DNA from: Cymodocea nodosa
Taxonomy: Eukaryota; Streptophyta; Magnoliopsida; Alismatales; Cymodoceaceae
Direction: 5' to 3'
Assembly (NCBI GenBank): GCA_036874045.1
Contig: CM072337.1
Coordinates: forward strand, 3,224,001 to 3,288,000
Length of the DNA stretch: 64,000 nucleotides
Shown here: positions 45,425 to 56,555 of the stretch, in pieces
Layout of the letters: every line of letters starts with the position of its first letter
Position numbering within the stretch: the stretch's first letter is position 1
Program-made: the position numbers and the translations under genes
The notes under the pieces: model-generated
Told to the model about the DNA's origin: nothing
Database searches by the model: none
What the model saw: only the letters and a program-made list of their open reading frames with translations

Positions 45425-46975
45425 TCTTGAATTAACCTATATATTTCTGGAAGAGAAACGAACCTGTTCAATCATTATTGCTTCAAATTTAAAAGAGAAT
45501 CAAATAGCTAAATTAAAAGATGTAGTGAAAAGTTATAAAGAAGCAATAGGATGGACTATGACTGATATAAAAGGGTTAAGTTCAACTTTATGCTGTCACC
45601 ACATATATTTAGAAGAGAATGCTAAACCTATTAGAATTCCTGAGAAGAGATTAAATCCAAACCTTAAAGAAGTAGTTAGGAAAGAAATAGTAAAATGGTT
45701 AGATAATGACATAATTTATCCGATTTTTGATAGCTCGTGGGTTAGCCCAATCCATGTAGTTCCCAAGAAATCAGGATTAACAGTTATTAGGAATGAAAGT
45801 CAAAACTTGATACCTACTAGAATTCAATCAGGCTGGAGAGTATGTATAGACTATAGAAAGCTGAATGCTGTGACTAGGAAAGATCATTTTCCCTTACCTT
45901 TTATAGAACAAATGTTGGAAAGATTAGCAGGGCAAGAATATTTTTGTTTCCTAGATGGGTATTCAAGTTATAATCAAATTCCAGTAGCATTAGAGGATCA
46001 AGAGAAAACAACTACCACTTGTCCTAATGGAACTTATGCTTTTAAGAGAATGCCATTCGAATTATGCAATGCACCAGCCACCTTTCAAAGGTGTATGCAG
46101 GGCATATTTATTGGAATGATTGAAGATTTTTTAGAAATATTTATGGATGATTTTATTGTTTATGGTAATTTATATGAAGTTTGTTTAAAAAATTTAGACC
46201 AAATATTAAAACACTGTGTGGAAAAAAATCTGGTTCTAAATTGGGAAAAATGTCACTTCATGGTTAAACAAGAAATAGTCTTAGGGCATGTTGTTTCAAA
46301 GAAAGGGTTGGAAATAGATAAAGCTAAAATAGAAGTAATTTCTAATCTACCAGAACCTAAATCAGTAAAAGATATTAGATCATTTCTTGGACATGCTAGT
46401 TTTTATAGAAGATTTATTAAAAACTTTAGCAAAATAGCTAGACCTTTAACTAATTTATTAAAAGATGTCCCATTTAACTTTGATAAAAATTGCAAGGAAG
46501 CATTTTTTAGACTTAAAACTAGCTTAATTTCAACTCCTATAATTCAAGCACCTGATTGGAGTCATACGTTTGAATTAATGTGTGATGCATCTGATTTTGC
46601 TGTAGGAGCAATGTTGGGACAAAAGATAGAAAAATCTCTTAGAGTGATTCATTATGCAAGCAAAACCTTAAATGATGCTCAATTTAATTACACAACTATT
46701 GAAAAAGAACTATTAGCTGTTGTGTTTGCCTTGGAAAAGTTTAGATCATATCTGATTGGAGCTAAAGTAATAGTATACACAGATCATGCAGCTTTAAAAT
46801 ACCTAATAAAAAAAAAAGAAACTAAGCCTAGATTGATCTGATGGATATTATTATTACAAGAATTTGATCTAGAAATTAAAGATAAAAAAGGTTGTGAGAA
46901 TGTAGTAGCAGATCATTTATCAAGATTACAAATAGAAAAATCAAATATTAAAATTAAGGATAATTTTCCTGATGA
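45425..46975 (+). pseudogene. Gypsy C reverse transcriptase and RNase H
   Basis: A 438-codon stretch (45525-46841) is open. RT has [11 protein letters not shown] (first catalytic Asp, 45948-45962) and [10 protein letters not shown] (FMDD at 46140-46154). RNase H has [29 protein letters not shown] and [13 protein letters not shown]. It ends at TGA 46839-46841, where E has CGA (Arg), a CpG-type change. Reading through gives the RNase H end with VVADHLSRL at about 46910. This is the best-preserved coding block of C. Confidence 0.92.
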
Positions 46976-48276
46976 ACAATTAATGACCATCAATACAATA
47001 CCATGGTATGCAGACATAGTTAATTACTTAGTTATTGGTTTAACACTTAAGGATTGGAATAGATAGGATAAGAAATTGTTTTTCTCAAGAGTAAAATATT
47101 ACTATTGGGAAGACCCATACTTATTGAGAAATGTCTTGATCTGGTTTTAAGGAGGTGTGTTCCAGAAATTGAATATCAGAGCATATTGTCTTTCTATCAT
47201 GACCAAGCTTATGGAGGGCATTTTGGTTTAGGGAAAACTACTGCAAAAATTCTATGATATGGGTTTTATTGGCCAACACTATTCAAAGATGCTCATAAAT
47301 ATTGCTTAAGTTGTTTAAGATGTCAACAAATAGGAAGAATATCAAAGAGGAATATGATGTCTCTTAATCCTATTGTTGAGGTTGAAATCTTTGATGTGTG
47401 GGGAATAGATTTTATGGGTCCATTTCCTATGTCTAATCAATTTAATTACGTATTGTTGGGGGTGGATTATGTATCTAAATGGATAGAAGCTATTCCTACA
47501 AAAACTAATGATAATAAAGTGGTAATATAATTTATAAGAACCAATATATTTGCCAGATTTGGAATACCTAAAGCTATTATCAGTGATAGAGGAACTCATT
47601 TCTGTAATAGAAGTTTTGAAGCCTTAATGAAGAAATATAGAGTAAACCACAAAATTGCAACATCATATCATCCATAAACAAGTGGACAAGTAGAAAGTGC
47701 TAACAAACAAATTAAGTTAATCTTAGAAAAAGTAGTAAATCCTACTAGAACAGATTGGGCTAATAGATTGATAGATGCACTTTGGGCTTATAGAATTGCT
47801 TATAAGACAAGCTTAGGTATGTCATCTTTTAGGCTAGTATATGGAAAAAGTTGTCATTTACCAGCTGAAATAGAACATAAAGCTTATTGGGCATTAAAAA
47901 CTCTGCACACTAATTTAAATCAAGCTGTTGAAAATAGGAAAATGTAATTAATTGAATTAGAAGAATTTAGAAATGAAGCTTATTCGAAGACTGTAAGAGA
48001 AAAAGAGAAAATGAAATTCTAGCATGATAGGAAAATTATTCCAAAAAGCTTTGAAATAGGACAAGAAGTATATCTTTACATGACTAGACTCCATAACCAT
48101 CTAGGAAAATTAAGATCTAGATGGGCAGGACCTTACATAGTTCGAAATATTTATCCCTATAGAGTTATTGAGATTGAAAATCCTAAAAATCAGAATATAT
48201 TTTAAGTAAATAGACAAAGACTTAGACCTATTTTGAAAATTCCAAAAAGATCCTTTGGAATTATAGAAGAAGAGTA
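46976..48276 (+). pseudogene. Gypsy C integrase
   Basis: A zinc-binding region near 47195-47335 reads across frames as FHDQAYGGHF and CLSCLRCQQ. The core begins VWGIDFMGPFP (about 47395), then SDRGTHFCN (about 47580) and [12 protein letters not shown] (about 47688), which gives the D-D-E set. The C-terminal part reads PKSFEIGQEVYLY and WAGPYIV, ending EEE and TAG at 48274-48276. At least five stops (mostly TAA/TAG for Gln) break it. Confidence 0.88.
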
Positions 48277-48904
48277 GAGGAATACTCGAGCTTTACTCAA
48301 TAAGAAATCAGTTTTTATTTTATTTTCATTTTTATTAAAAAATAATATATATATATATATATTTATAAAATATAAAAATCGTTGTGGTTCAATCGATTGG
48401 ATCCATCGGTATGACTGGAACATAAAAAATCTATATTAATTTTTAGTAAAAAAAATTTTGTTTTACTGAAACATAGTATCGGTTCAATTGAAAAGAAATT
48501 CAGTCTAACTGAAACATAGTATCGGTTAAACCGGTAAAAATTGAAGAAAAAAAAACTATTATCTTAAGTATTTTTTATTATATCTGTTTGTACGAGAGGT
48601 CCGTTGAGTTACACTTAACTCAACGAACTTACTCCGTTGAGTCTTTAGTTAGTCAACGAGCTGACTCTATTGAGTTAACTGTAAATCAACGGAGTACTGT
48701 AGTTAAGTCCACGGACTTATTCCGTGGAGTTATCTGTAATTCCACGAATGAGAGAGCAAGAGTTGGTTCGGGAAATGACCCGATTACCTGCTTAAAATTA
48801 GAGTTTATTTTAAAACCTAGGGTTTTGGGGGCGTTATCCAGCAGATTAGTTAGAACTTACAACAGAAAGATTAGAGTGATTCTGTGCCGTTGTGTAATTC
48901 CACG
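48277..48904 (+). promoter_or_regulatory. Spacer 1 of Gypsy C with inverted CCGTTGAGTTA words
   Basis: This is non-coding. A TA-repeat (48343-48365) gives TATA-like text. From about 48598 to 48750 the words CCGTTGAGTTA, TAACTCAACG, TCCGTTGAGT, CAACGGAGT and CCGTGGAGTTA/TAATTCCACG alternate in opposite orientation. The ORF with ATG at 48905 follows. The same words occur in the LTR (43120-43225). Confidence 0.55.
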
Positions 48905-51152
48905 ATGAGGAAGATAACGCCTGAGTTCTAGGAAGATGCTGTTGACACATCAGAATTTCTGAAAGAGTCAGAGGAATGACACATGAGATAGAAAATTCGG
49001 AATACGACAAGAGAAAAAGAGCTACAGAAGGTAGAATTCGAACTTTTTAACTTGAGAAGAGTTTTAGTAGATTTGGGTATACAAATACCCTAGATAATGG
49101 AAACAAGAATCAAAGTAGCAACAAAAATTGCTGTTAGTAAAGAAAGAAAAATCAAGCCAAACAATGAAGTAGCCCTAGAGCTAATCTAGCACAAGGCTAG
49201 ATTATGATTCAAAAGGCGCATTGTTGGTCGTGCAAGGGGTGAAATGAGGCGACAGCAATAAGTAGAAGAACAAGAGGAGCCGACTGTTGAAAGACCTGTT
49301 CCTGAGGAACAGTAGCCAGGACCTTCAGTTCCACCATTTAGGCCGTTGGCACAAGCAGCAATGTTGGGGCCTTCAACTGAAGAGGAATTAAGAGAATTCC
49401 AAGGACTGGTTCAAGTTGGGAAAAACCAAGGAGAACCAGAAGATGTGGTAGTAACTAAAGCACACCTAGTATTTGATGCACTTTGCAAGAAGAGGGCTGT
49501 AGAAAAATTGAAAGCCCAATACAAAATTAAAGTTGAACAGCATCAAAGAACCACTATCAGATTTACTGCAAGAGGAGAAGCTGAAGATGGTCCTTCGAGA
49601 CCAGCAAATATTGAAAAAAATTAAACAGGAAGAGCCAGTACCTATGGCTCAAAGGCATGCAGAGCCTTTGTTTATGGATTTAATCTTAGAAGTAGAAGAG
49701 GAAGACTAGACACAATTAATCAGATGAAGGAAATGAAAAGAGATAGTGCCTGAATGTCAAAAAGAGATTAAATCTGAAGTACCAATATCAACAAGGCCTG
49801 TACAACCAATTTTGGTGAACCTGCTATCCGATTCTGAGGAGGAGTAAGAGCAGTAGCAGCAAGAGCAAAGAAAAGAAGAAAATCAAGCTGGAATTCAAGA
49901 GCAAAGAAAAGAAGAAAATCAGACTAGAATTAGTCTACAGCTTATACAAGAAGAAGAAACAAAAAATAAGGTAGAAACTGAATTGCCCGTGACTCCATCC
50001 CAATCTGCCAAAGAATCAGAAAGAACAGTGACAATGTAGATTGGTAGTCAAGAGGAAGAGGAAAGAACATATAATGAACAAGAAGCTAAACAAAGCCATA
50101 TGGACAAAAATGACTTTGCAGATACGATTGAATTTAATGAAACACTTCAAGATAGAGTGGAGAGTTCTGCCAGCCCACCACCATAGACAAAAGTAGAAGC
50201 AAATGTTCAGGAATCTGCAGAACATTTTCAGCAAGTTCAAGTTTAGCCTATGGAAGAGGAAGATCAAGAACAAACCCCTTTGGAACAACAAAGTCACATT
50301 CCTAACTTGACTGAAGCAACAGTTCTGAATGAAGTACACTTTTGAAGTCAAAAAGCTTATAATAAATACCAAGAGATTAGGAGTTATGATATCATATACA
50401 ATAGACCAGTAAATTGGGACGGAATGCAAGAAATTAAGGAATTATTTGAGTTTCAGGGTCTACTACAATTTATTTCTCAACAGAAAGGGCATGCAATATA
50501 TGAAAATCTAGTGCCCTACTTTTATGCTAATTTAAGAGAAGAAGAAGGACAATTAATTTCCAACGTGGAGGAAGCTGATGTACAGATAACACTAGAGCTT
50601 CTCCACAACATTTCTAGATTGAAGAATGAAGGAAAAGAAATTTTGGAAAGCACAACTACTGTTGAATCGATAGAGCAAGAAATCAAGGACAGTTTGGCTA
50701 TCAATCCTGGTGTGCTATTATTAAATAGACTGAAGCATTTAAATGGTAAAGCACACATGATAGCTAACATTTTGATTAAAAATGTCTACCAACGATAGGG
50801 CCATGACATTGAACTGAGTCAATTTGTCAAATGGGCCACTTATGCAGTTGTGAACAGAATTCAAGTTAATTGGTGTCAAGTCTTCCTATCCAAAATGAAG
50901 TCTGCAAAGAAGAAATTATTTTATGGAGATTTGATACCTATATTGATGGTAGACTGTATTGATTTCATGAAATGGACATCTAAAAGGATAAGATCAAGAA
51001 CCATTTCAGTGAAAGAATACAGAAATTATGCTGTAGCTGAAGTATCTGTACCTTCTGGAGGCATTATTGGAGTTGTAGAAAGGATAGAACAATTAGAGCA
51101 ACAAATAGAAAAATTCCAAAAGGAAGTAGATGAACTTAGGAATAGAAGCTAA
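48905..51152 (+). pseudogene. Gypsy C ORF-X: plant-transposon (FYANL) domain protein
   Basis: The ATG at 48905 starts MRKITPEF. A long charged, Gln/Glu-rich, low-complexity region (about 49000-50330) follows with several stops. The conserved part (50385-51152) has WDGMQEIKELFEFQGLLQFI, PYFYANL, RLKHLNGKAHMIANILIK, FVKWATYAVVNRIQVNW and FYGDLIPIL. It ends in a coiled coil (ERIEQLEQQIEKFQKEVDEL). It resembles the 'putative plant transposon protein' domain and parallels the ORF of element H (1795-2935, 11098-11525). It stands in the env-like position, 3' of integrase. Function is unknown; a profile search would test the family. Confidence 0.6.
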
Positions 51153-52454
51153 TTATATAGTTCATCTACTTGTACTTGTATATATTTGTATGAAAAATAT
51201 CTGATTTGATTGTACTGTAATTTATTCATATGAATGAATATATGTTTTTTAGATATATTTTTCATGTGTGTTTAGAATGATGAAATGGATGAACTATATT
51301 GAATGCTATATAATTTGTGGAACATTATGCATGAATGTTTAAAAAGATTTATAGTTTGCTGAATGACAGGATTAAATAATAGATGCTCAAAAATATCTGC
51401 ATGCTGTAAGGTAAAATGTAAATTCTGCATAACATGAAATGAACTACAAGTTAAATATTTATATAATGTTCATATTTAAATGAATTTTGATTAGAATGCT
51501 GCATTAATGACCTGTATTTAACTTTATTTCAGTTAGTAGAGTGCATGAGAGAAAAAAAAAAAAAAACATAGAGGTACTTATGAGGAGTAGACTTAGAGGT
51601 TGCCAAGTGTTAACTCAACGAAGTAAGTTCGTTGAGTTAAACTTAACTCCACGAGGCCAGTAATATAATATAAGGTCACTCTGTTGATAGTTAAACTTTC
51701 GGATAGTTAACGTCTCATTTTTGTCGAATACTTTATGTTAAAAACTCGTATAGTTAAGTTATCTGCATGTGTTTTTAATGTTTTAAGTTGTCACGTGTTT
51801 TCCAAGTGCATTCGGTAATGAAAAATCGAATAGTTAGATAACTGTTCGAGTTTTGATACGCATGGATAGATAATTGTTTGAGTTTTATAAAAGAACTAAC
51901 GAACAGATAAATTTCTTTGTTAGTCATGTGTTTTGCAGGTGCAAAAACTCGAAGAGTTAAAGGATAAGTGTTCGAGTTTTTACGTGACTTAAAGGATAAA
52001 TGTTCGACTAAATCGAAGTTAGTCCATGGAGTTAGCAATAGTAACCGACATTGTTCCGTTGAGTTATCTGTAACTCAACGAGGTTAGTTCGTGGATTAAG
52101 CAGAATTGTTATTCTTTTAACCACGAACGAAACTTCGTCAGTTTAGCGGTTACCAAAATTTGAAATTAGTAGTGGTACATGTACCCATAAAAATAGGAAC
52201 CACGCTGCACGTTACAAGACACGTTTTTGCAACGAGATTTATTTACTTTATGGATGTGCATTATATATAGAACAAAATGTTATTTACGAGTTACTAGAAC
52301 TTTTGAAAGAAAGGAGAATGCGTTGGGGAACTAGAAGGAGAAGCAGCCGATTCAACTTCATCTGTCAACAAATATTTACTGAATGGAAAGCTTCAAACTA
52401 GTATGTAATTAATCGGCTTCTATTTTATTTATAAGCACATGGACTCGTTCTCTT
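51153..52454 (+). promoter_or_regulatory. Spacer 2 of Gypsy C with inverted words and an S1-derived segment
   Basis: This is non-coding. AACTCAACGAAG/TTCGTTGAGTTA/TAACTCCACG words lie at 51610-51660, and the set returns at 52050-52105. In between, 51687-52018 closely matches solo LTR S1 (19456-19806). TTATATATAGAAC near 52261-52273 is TATA-like. The Gag-core ORF follows. Confidence 0.6.
51687..52018 (+). repeat. Segment homologous to Copia-like solo LTR S1
   Basis: From ATAGTTAAACTTTCGG to TGTTCGACTAAATCGAAG the text follows S1 almost base for base, apart from a few gaps (332 against 351 bases). The shared blocks include CTCGTATAGTTAAGTTATCT and AAGTTGTCACGTGTTTTCCA. Flanking sequence does not match S1, so a 0.33-kb LTR module lies inside a Gypsy element. 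Confidence 0.8.
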
Positions 52455-53771
52455 AGCACTAAACGATTAGTAAGAACACCTACCTAGGAGTATTCAACAT
52501 AGAGGCATACTGAAACATTTTCTGAATTGGACTTTAACGAAATCCTTAGGGGTGTAGCTAACCTTTCTTTAAAAGAGAACGTAGATATAACTACTCCAAT
52601 AGAAAAACCATTAGTAGAAATTCTGTACCCTAAATTAGTTGATGAACCTTTATGTATTCAATTGCCAAACTTTGAGAGAGATAGGTTTGAACTGAAATCT
52701 AATTATATTAGTCAATTGCCACATTTTCATGGATTAGAAAGAGAGGATGCCTATTATTTCCTTAGAGAATTTAACGAAGTTTGTCAAATGATGAAAATGC
52801 CGAACATGAGTATAGATGCTATTAAACTTAGATATATCCCTTTTACTTTAAAAGACACAGCTAAGAGATGGTTATATACTCTGTCACCTGATTCAATTTC
52901 TACATGGACTTAATTTTACTCTATTTTTCTGGAAAAATATTATCCAATACATCAAATGATTAAAAAGAAAAAAGAAATATTAATGTGTAGTTAAAAACAG
53001 GGTGAATCATTTTGGAAATATTTTAAAAGATTTAAAGATTTGCTGACTCAATGTCCACATCATGCAATGAGTAAAGCACAATTAATAGGTATAATTTATG
53101 AAGGCATAGATGTTTCAACAAAATATTTATTAGAATCTACTTGTCAAAATGGATTTCTGAAACTATGTAGTGAAGAAGCATGGGCATATTTAGAAAACTT
53201 TGTAAAAAGAACTACACAGTGGGAAAACTTAGCTGAAGTTATTGTAGATAAAAGAATATTACCAAGAGGAATACATGAAATAGATTCAAGTACTATGCTT
53301 GAAGTGAAATTAATTGAATTAACAAAGAAAATAGAAGAGTTATCATTAAATCAAAAACTAGTATAAAAGAATGCAAACATTAACGATCTAGATATTATTT
53401 ATGCTAGAAACCAGAAAGATAACTTTGGAAATTTATAACCCTAATTGGAGAAATCACCCAAATTTATCTTGGAGAAACAACAATTTTCAGGGAAGAGAAA
53501 ATATAAATGACAAGAATATAAGTTATGAAGCATTAATTGAACAATGATGTAGAATAGAGAAATTAGAAAAGATAATCCAACAATTAAATAATCATCTAGA
53601 TCTTGTATTTGGAAATGCTGCAATTCAAAATCAGAATAGAAACATACCACTTAGACAGAAGGAATCAATGGAAGTTAGACCTACTAGAGGATTGCCAATA
53701 CAAGCAATACCTAACACGGTCAATAGAACTGTTAATGAAATTGATACCTCTTCTAGGAGGGTAGCTGAATG
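52455..53771 (+). pseudogene. Gypsy C Gag core, located 3' of pol
   Basis: The capsid region reads CIQLPNFERDRFELK, SQLPHFHGLEREDAYYFLRE, LRYIPFTLKDTAKRWLYTL, then FWKYFKRFKDLLTQCPHHAM, as in the Retrotrans_gag family. Further on come ELTKKIEELSL and, after frame changes, YNPNWRNHPNLSWRNNN, typical of Athila-like Gag. It ends RRVAE, stop 53771. The CCHC knuckle that normally sits between the last two blocks is absent. A matching knuckle is found instead at the 5' end of C and E. Stops lie at about 52912 and 52990. No start ATG is clear; the homology begins near 52510. Confidence 0.82.
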
Positions 53772-53958
53772 AAGCAGTATAACTGAAGTAACTATATATA
53801 TATATAAGTTTATTTGTAGTTAATAGTATCGTAGAGTTAGTCCTTAACTTAATGAACTTAGTCTGTTGAGTTATGCCCTAACTCCACGAGGGTATGTAGT
53901 AGTTATGTTAATTTTTGTCTTTGCTAAAATTTTTGTTTATGTTATACAGAATCAACAA
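53772..53958 (+). promoter_or_regulatory. Spacer 3 of Gypsy C with inverted words and acceptor-like site
   Basis: A short TA repeat lies at 53793-53806. GTAGAGTTAGTCCTTAACTT, GTTGAGTTA and CTAACTCCACGAGG follow (53831-53893), the same word set as spacers 1 and 2. Just before the F-box ATG the text TTTTTGTTTATGTTATACAG (ends 53950) looks like a 3' splice site. This would permit expression from a spliced transcript. Confidence 0.45.
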
Positions 53959-54822
53959 ATGGAATTGATACAATTACCGCTGGACGCACTAAGGGAAGTA
54001 CTAAGTAACTTGTCAGCTAAAGATCTGTGCAGACTGTGTTGTGTATCAAAGGAAATTAAAGACTATGTTAGAGAAAAATATTTTCATGGACTACAAGTTG
54101 CCAAAATGACTAAGATTAGAGATGGATTCATATGGAAGTCATTTAATCGTAGTTCAATTAGCCATGAATATCTGAATATGGAAGAAACTACTGGAATTCC
54201 ACCTAATACATTAGAAGGAATAGATCATATTATGGGGATGGATGAAGGATTAATTATATATAGGACCAAACCAAGGTATGCAATTCTATTACTTGATATT
54301 TTGATCAGAAATCCTATCACAAGAGAAGAATGGAATATAGGAAGACCTAATAGATATGAAGTACCAATTGAAAATTATGGGTTGGCTTTAATATTTTCTG
54401 ATAAAAATTCGACCATTCCTAAAAAATTATATTATTGGAGACCTACAGGAAAATGGGATGAAGATTTATGCTTGAGTGTGTATAATTTTCTGAATAGATC
54501 TTGGACTGAAAACACTATGATATATCTAAGACAGAAATCATTAATTAACAACATGCATGTCATACTTGATGGATATATATATCTAGTCACAGATATATCA
54601 GTTGCATTTAGATCTGATTTATACATAGTAAGCATAGATAGTTATGATGAATATATAGAAATTTTGCCTATACCGAGAGAAATAGCTAAACCACCATTAG
54701 TAGAATTTGATAAAATTCAAATAGGGATGTGGTATAATGAATATGATGATCCTACTTTATGTCTAATAAGATGGTGGGATGAATTGATGAAATTTCAAAT
54801 GGATCATGAAAGACATAAATGA
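53959..54822 (+). CDS. F-box protein ORF carried by Gypsy C (C-terminus frameshifted)
   Basis: The ATG at 53959 opens 287 codons. Residues 6-45 form an F-box: LPLDALREVLSNLSAKDLCR, then CCVSKEIKDYV. Around residues 92-125, MDEGLIIY and RNPITREEW resemble the start of an F-box-associated domain. F-box proteins bind SKP1 and choose targets for SCF ubiquitin ligases; the target here is unknown. After the TGA at 54820 the protein-like text continues in other frames (EWKWEEEYIEIDVEIE, then FINGNTLVFSIDNILQ, ending MPKKFA at about 55050), so the original was about 75 residues longer. An upstream in-frame TTG at 53866 is less likely. It lies between Gag core and 3' LTR of C, with no host flank, so it moved or arose with the element. 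Confidence 0.75.
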   Translation: MELIQLPLDALREVLSNLSAKDLCRLCCVSKEIKDYVREKYFHGLQVAKMTKIRDGFIWKSFNRSSISHEYLNMEETTGIPPNTLEGIDHIMGMDEGLIIYRTKPRYAILLLDILIRNPITREEWNIGRPNRYEVPIENYGLALIFSDKNSTIPKKLYYWRPTGKWDEDLCLSVYNFLNRSWTENTMIYLRQKSLINNMHVILDGYIYLVTDISVAFRSDLYIVSIDSYDEYIEILPIPREIAKPPLVEFDKIQIGMWYNEYDDPTLCLIRWWDELMKFQMDHERHK

Positions 54823-55050
54823 ATGGAAGTGGGAAGAGGAATATATTGAAATAGATGTAGAAATAGAAACTGCTACATTATCTTGGAACCGAAAAGGATC
54901 CCTTCCTTTCTGCATTTCATTTCATTAATGGTAATACACTTGTATTTAGCATTGATAATATATTGCAAGTTTACAAATTAAGAAGGAACACGAACTTCAT
55001 TAAAACAGAATTAATAGCAAGAAGAATTATGCCTAAAAAGTTTGCTTAGA
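54823..55050 (+). pseudogene. Frameshifted C-terminal part of the F-box ORF
   Basis: The frame beginning at 54821 reads EWKWEEEYIEIDVEIETATL and SWNRKGSLPF. A further shift near 54910 leads to FINGNTLVFSIDNILQVYKL and ends RIMPKKFA before TAG near 55050. Two small indels explain the breaks. Confidence 0.6.
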
Positions 55051-56555
55051 CTGACACGTTTATTCCATTTGTTTCTACTTTTCAATCATGTTCTTAAGTT
55101 GTGATTTTGTGCTTTTAATGTTGTGTGTTTTCTATATTTACTTTTAGAAAAATTTTAGTTTTAGTTTATTTTATAAAAAATATATATATATCAATCCAGT
55201 TTGTTGGTATTTGTGTTGGGAAACCAACTGGCTTGCTTGTGAGCCACCAAAGGCGTAGGAGCCTAGGTTCCACACAAGACAATGATTTATAAATATCTAT
55301 TAACTGTTACTTTGTTATATATTTTACTTTTATCTGTGAATAAAAAGTTTTTCAGAATCAAAAATCGAAATATGTAGAAGGAGATACAAACGAAACAAGG
55401 TATGTAACTGATTACTTATCTTGAATTTAGATTTAAACTCATTCGTTGAGTTAGGTGCTAAATCAACGAAACTGTATTCATGCCTACTACAATTACCGTA
55501 TTTATTATCAAATCTTTTACATTGAGGACAATACAAAATGTAGGTATGGGGGGAGGTAATTAAAGTAACAGCCATGTAAGTTTGTTAATTAAAGGAATTA
55601 AAATGGTACTGAAAAGTTTGTGAAAATTGAAATTTTTTTTTATGAACTTGCTGTAACTATTCGATAATTGAGACTATAAAATTTTTATAAATTGTAACTA
55701 CTTGAATGTTATATTTAGAAGGCTATATAAGATGATATATAATTTACTATTTATACAAATCTAGATATAGTATCTTATGTTTTTTTTTTTTTTTTTTTTG
55801 AATTTCATGAGTTTAACAGTTTCACAATTTTAAAATGAAATCAGAATGCTTAATGAAAAATTAGAAAATTATTTGAAGTCCTGAAAGAGTTGAGATGTGA
55901 ATTCTAGATTAAATGAAACACATATGATTAAAGATACATTTAATTTGACTGATTAAACTTGTAGAATGATTTATGTGTAGATCTTATTAAACTATAGAAA
56001 AAGTATGAGCTTATTGTTATGGATTCATATTTTCAGTAAATGATAGAAGCAGGATTATATGAGATTGGTGTTTTATTGCATCTGTATTAATGAAATACGT
56101 ACATATACAGTATGTGAAAAAAAAAAAAGAGAAAAAAAAAACTTTGAGAGTTTATTGACTAGTTTGATCACGAGCCTTTCGTACTTGAGCAAATAGGTAT
56201 GTAAGGATTGTTGACCTGAAAAAGGACTCTTGAAATCTGGCAACCTAAGATCCTGATTAGATTTAGGATTGTTGACTAAAAGCTCATTACATGGGTACAT
56301 TAAAAAGCTCTTGTATGATTCAAGCTTGGCAAATTATCTTTTAAAGTACAAAAATACATATACTGTTCTGAAAAGATACAAGTGTTTTGTGAAATACAGA
56401 TATCTTTTGAATCGAGTATATTTTCTGTTATCTAGAATTGCTGAAATATGAATCTAAGAATTGACCTTTGAAGTTGTTTAATGGAGATACAATTCTTTAT
56501 TCTACTTATCTTAATCATATTGAATTGGATTGTACTTTGATTCGTATGTTGTATT
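55051..56555 (+). other. 3' non-coding region of Gypsy C
   Basis: No ORF is supported. TTCGTTGAGTTAGG and AAATCAACGAA lie at 55442-55470. GTAGGTATGGGGGGAGG (about 55541-55557) is PPT-like and matches the internal PPT-like copy in D (25092-25103, reverse). A run of about 22 T lies at 55777-55799 and an A-rich run at 56117-56141. The sequence then joins abruptly to the LTR at 56556. Confidence 0.65.

Noticed and set aside
50016..50429. 137-codon minus-strand ORF with hydrophobic peptide
   Set aside because: It is the antisense shadow of the low-complexity part of ORF-X in Gypsy C.
51269..51295. TGTTTAGAATGATGAAATG, like the start of the Gypsy C/E LTR
   Set aside because: Only about 12 bases agree and the following text does not match the LTR, so a nested LTR start is not supported.
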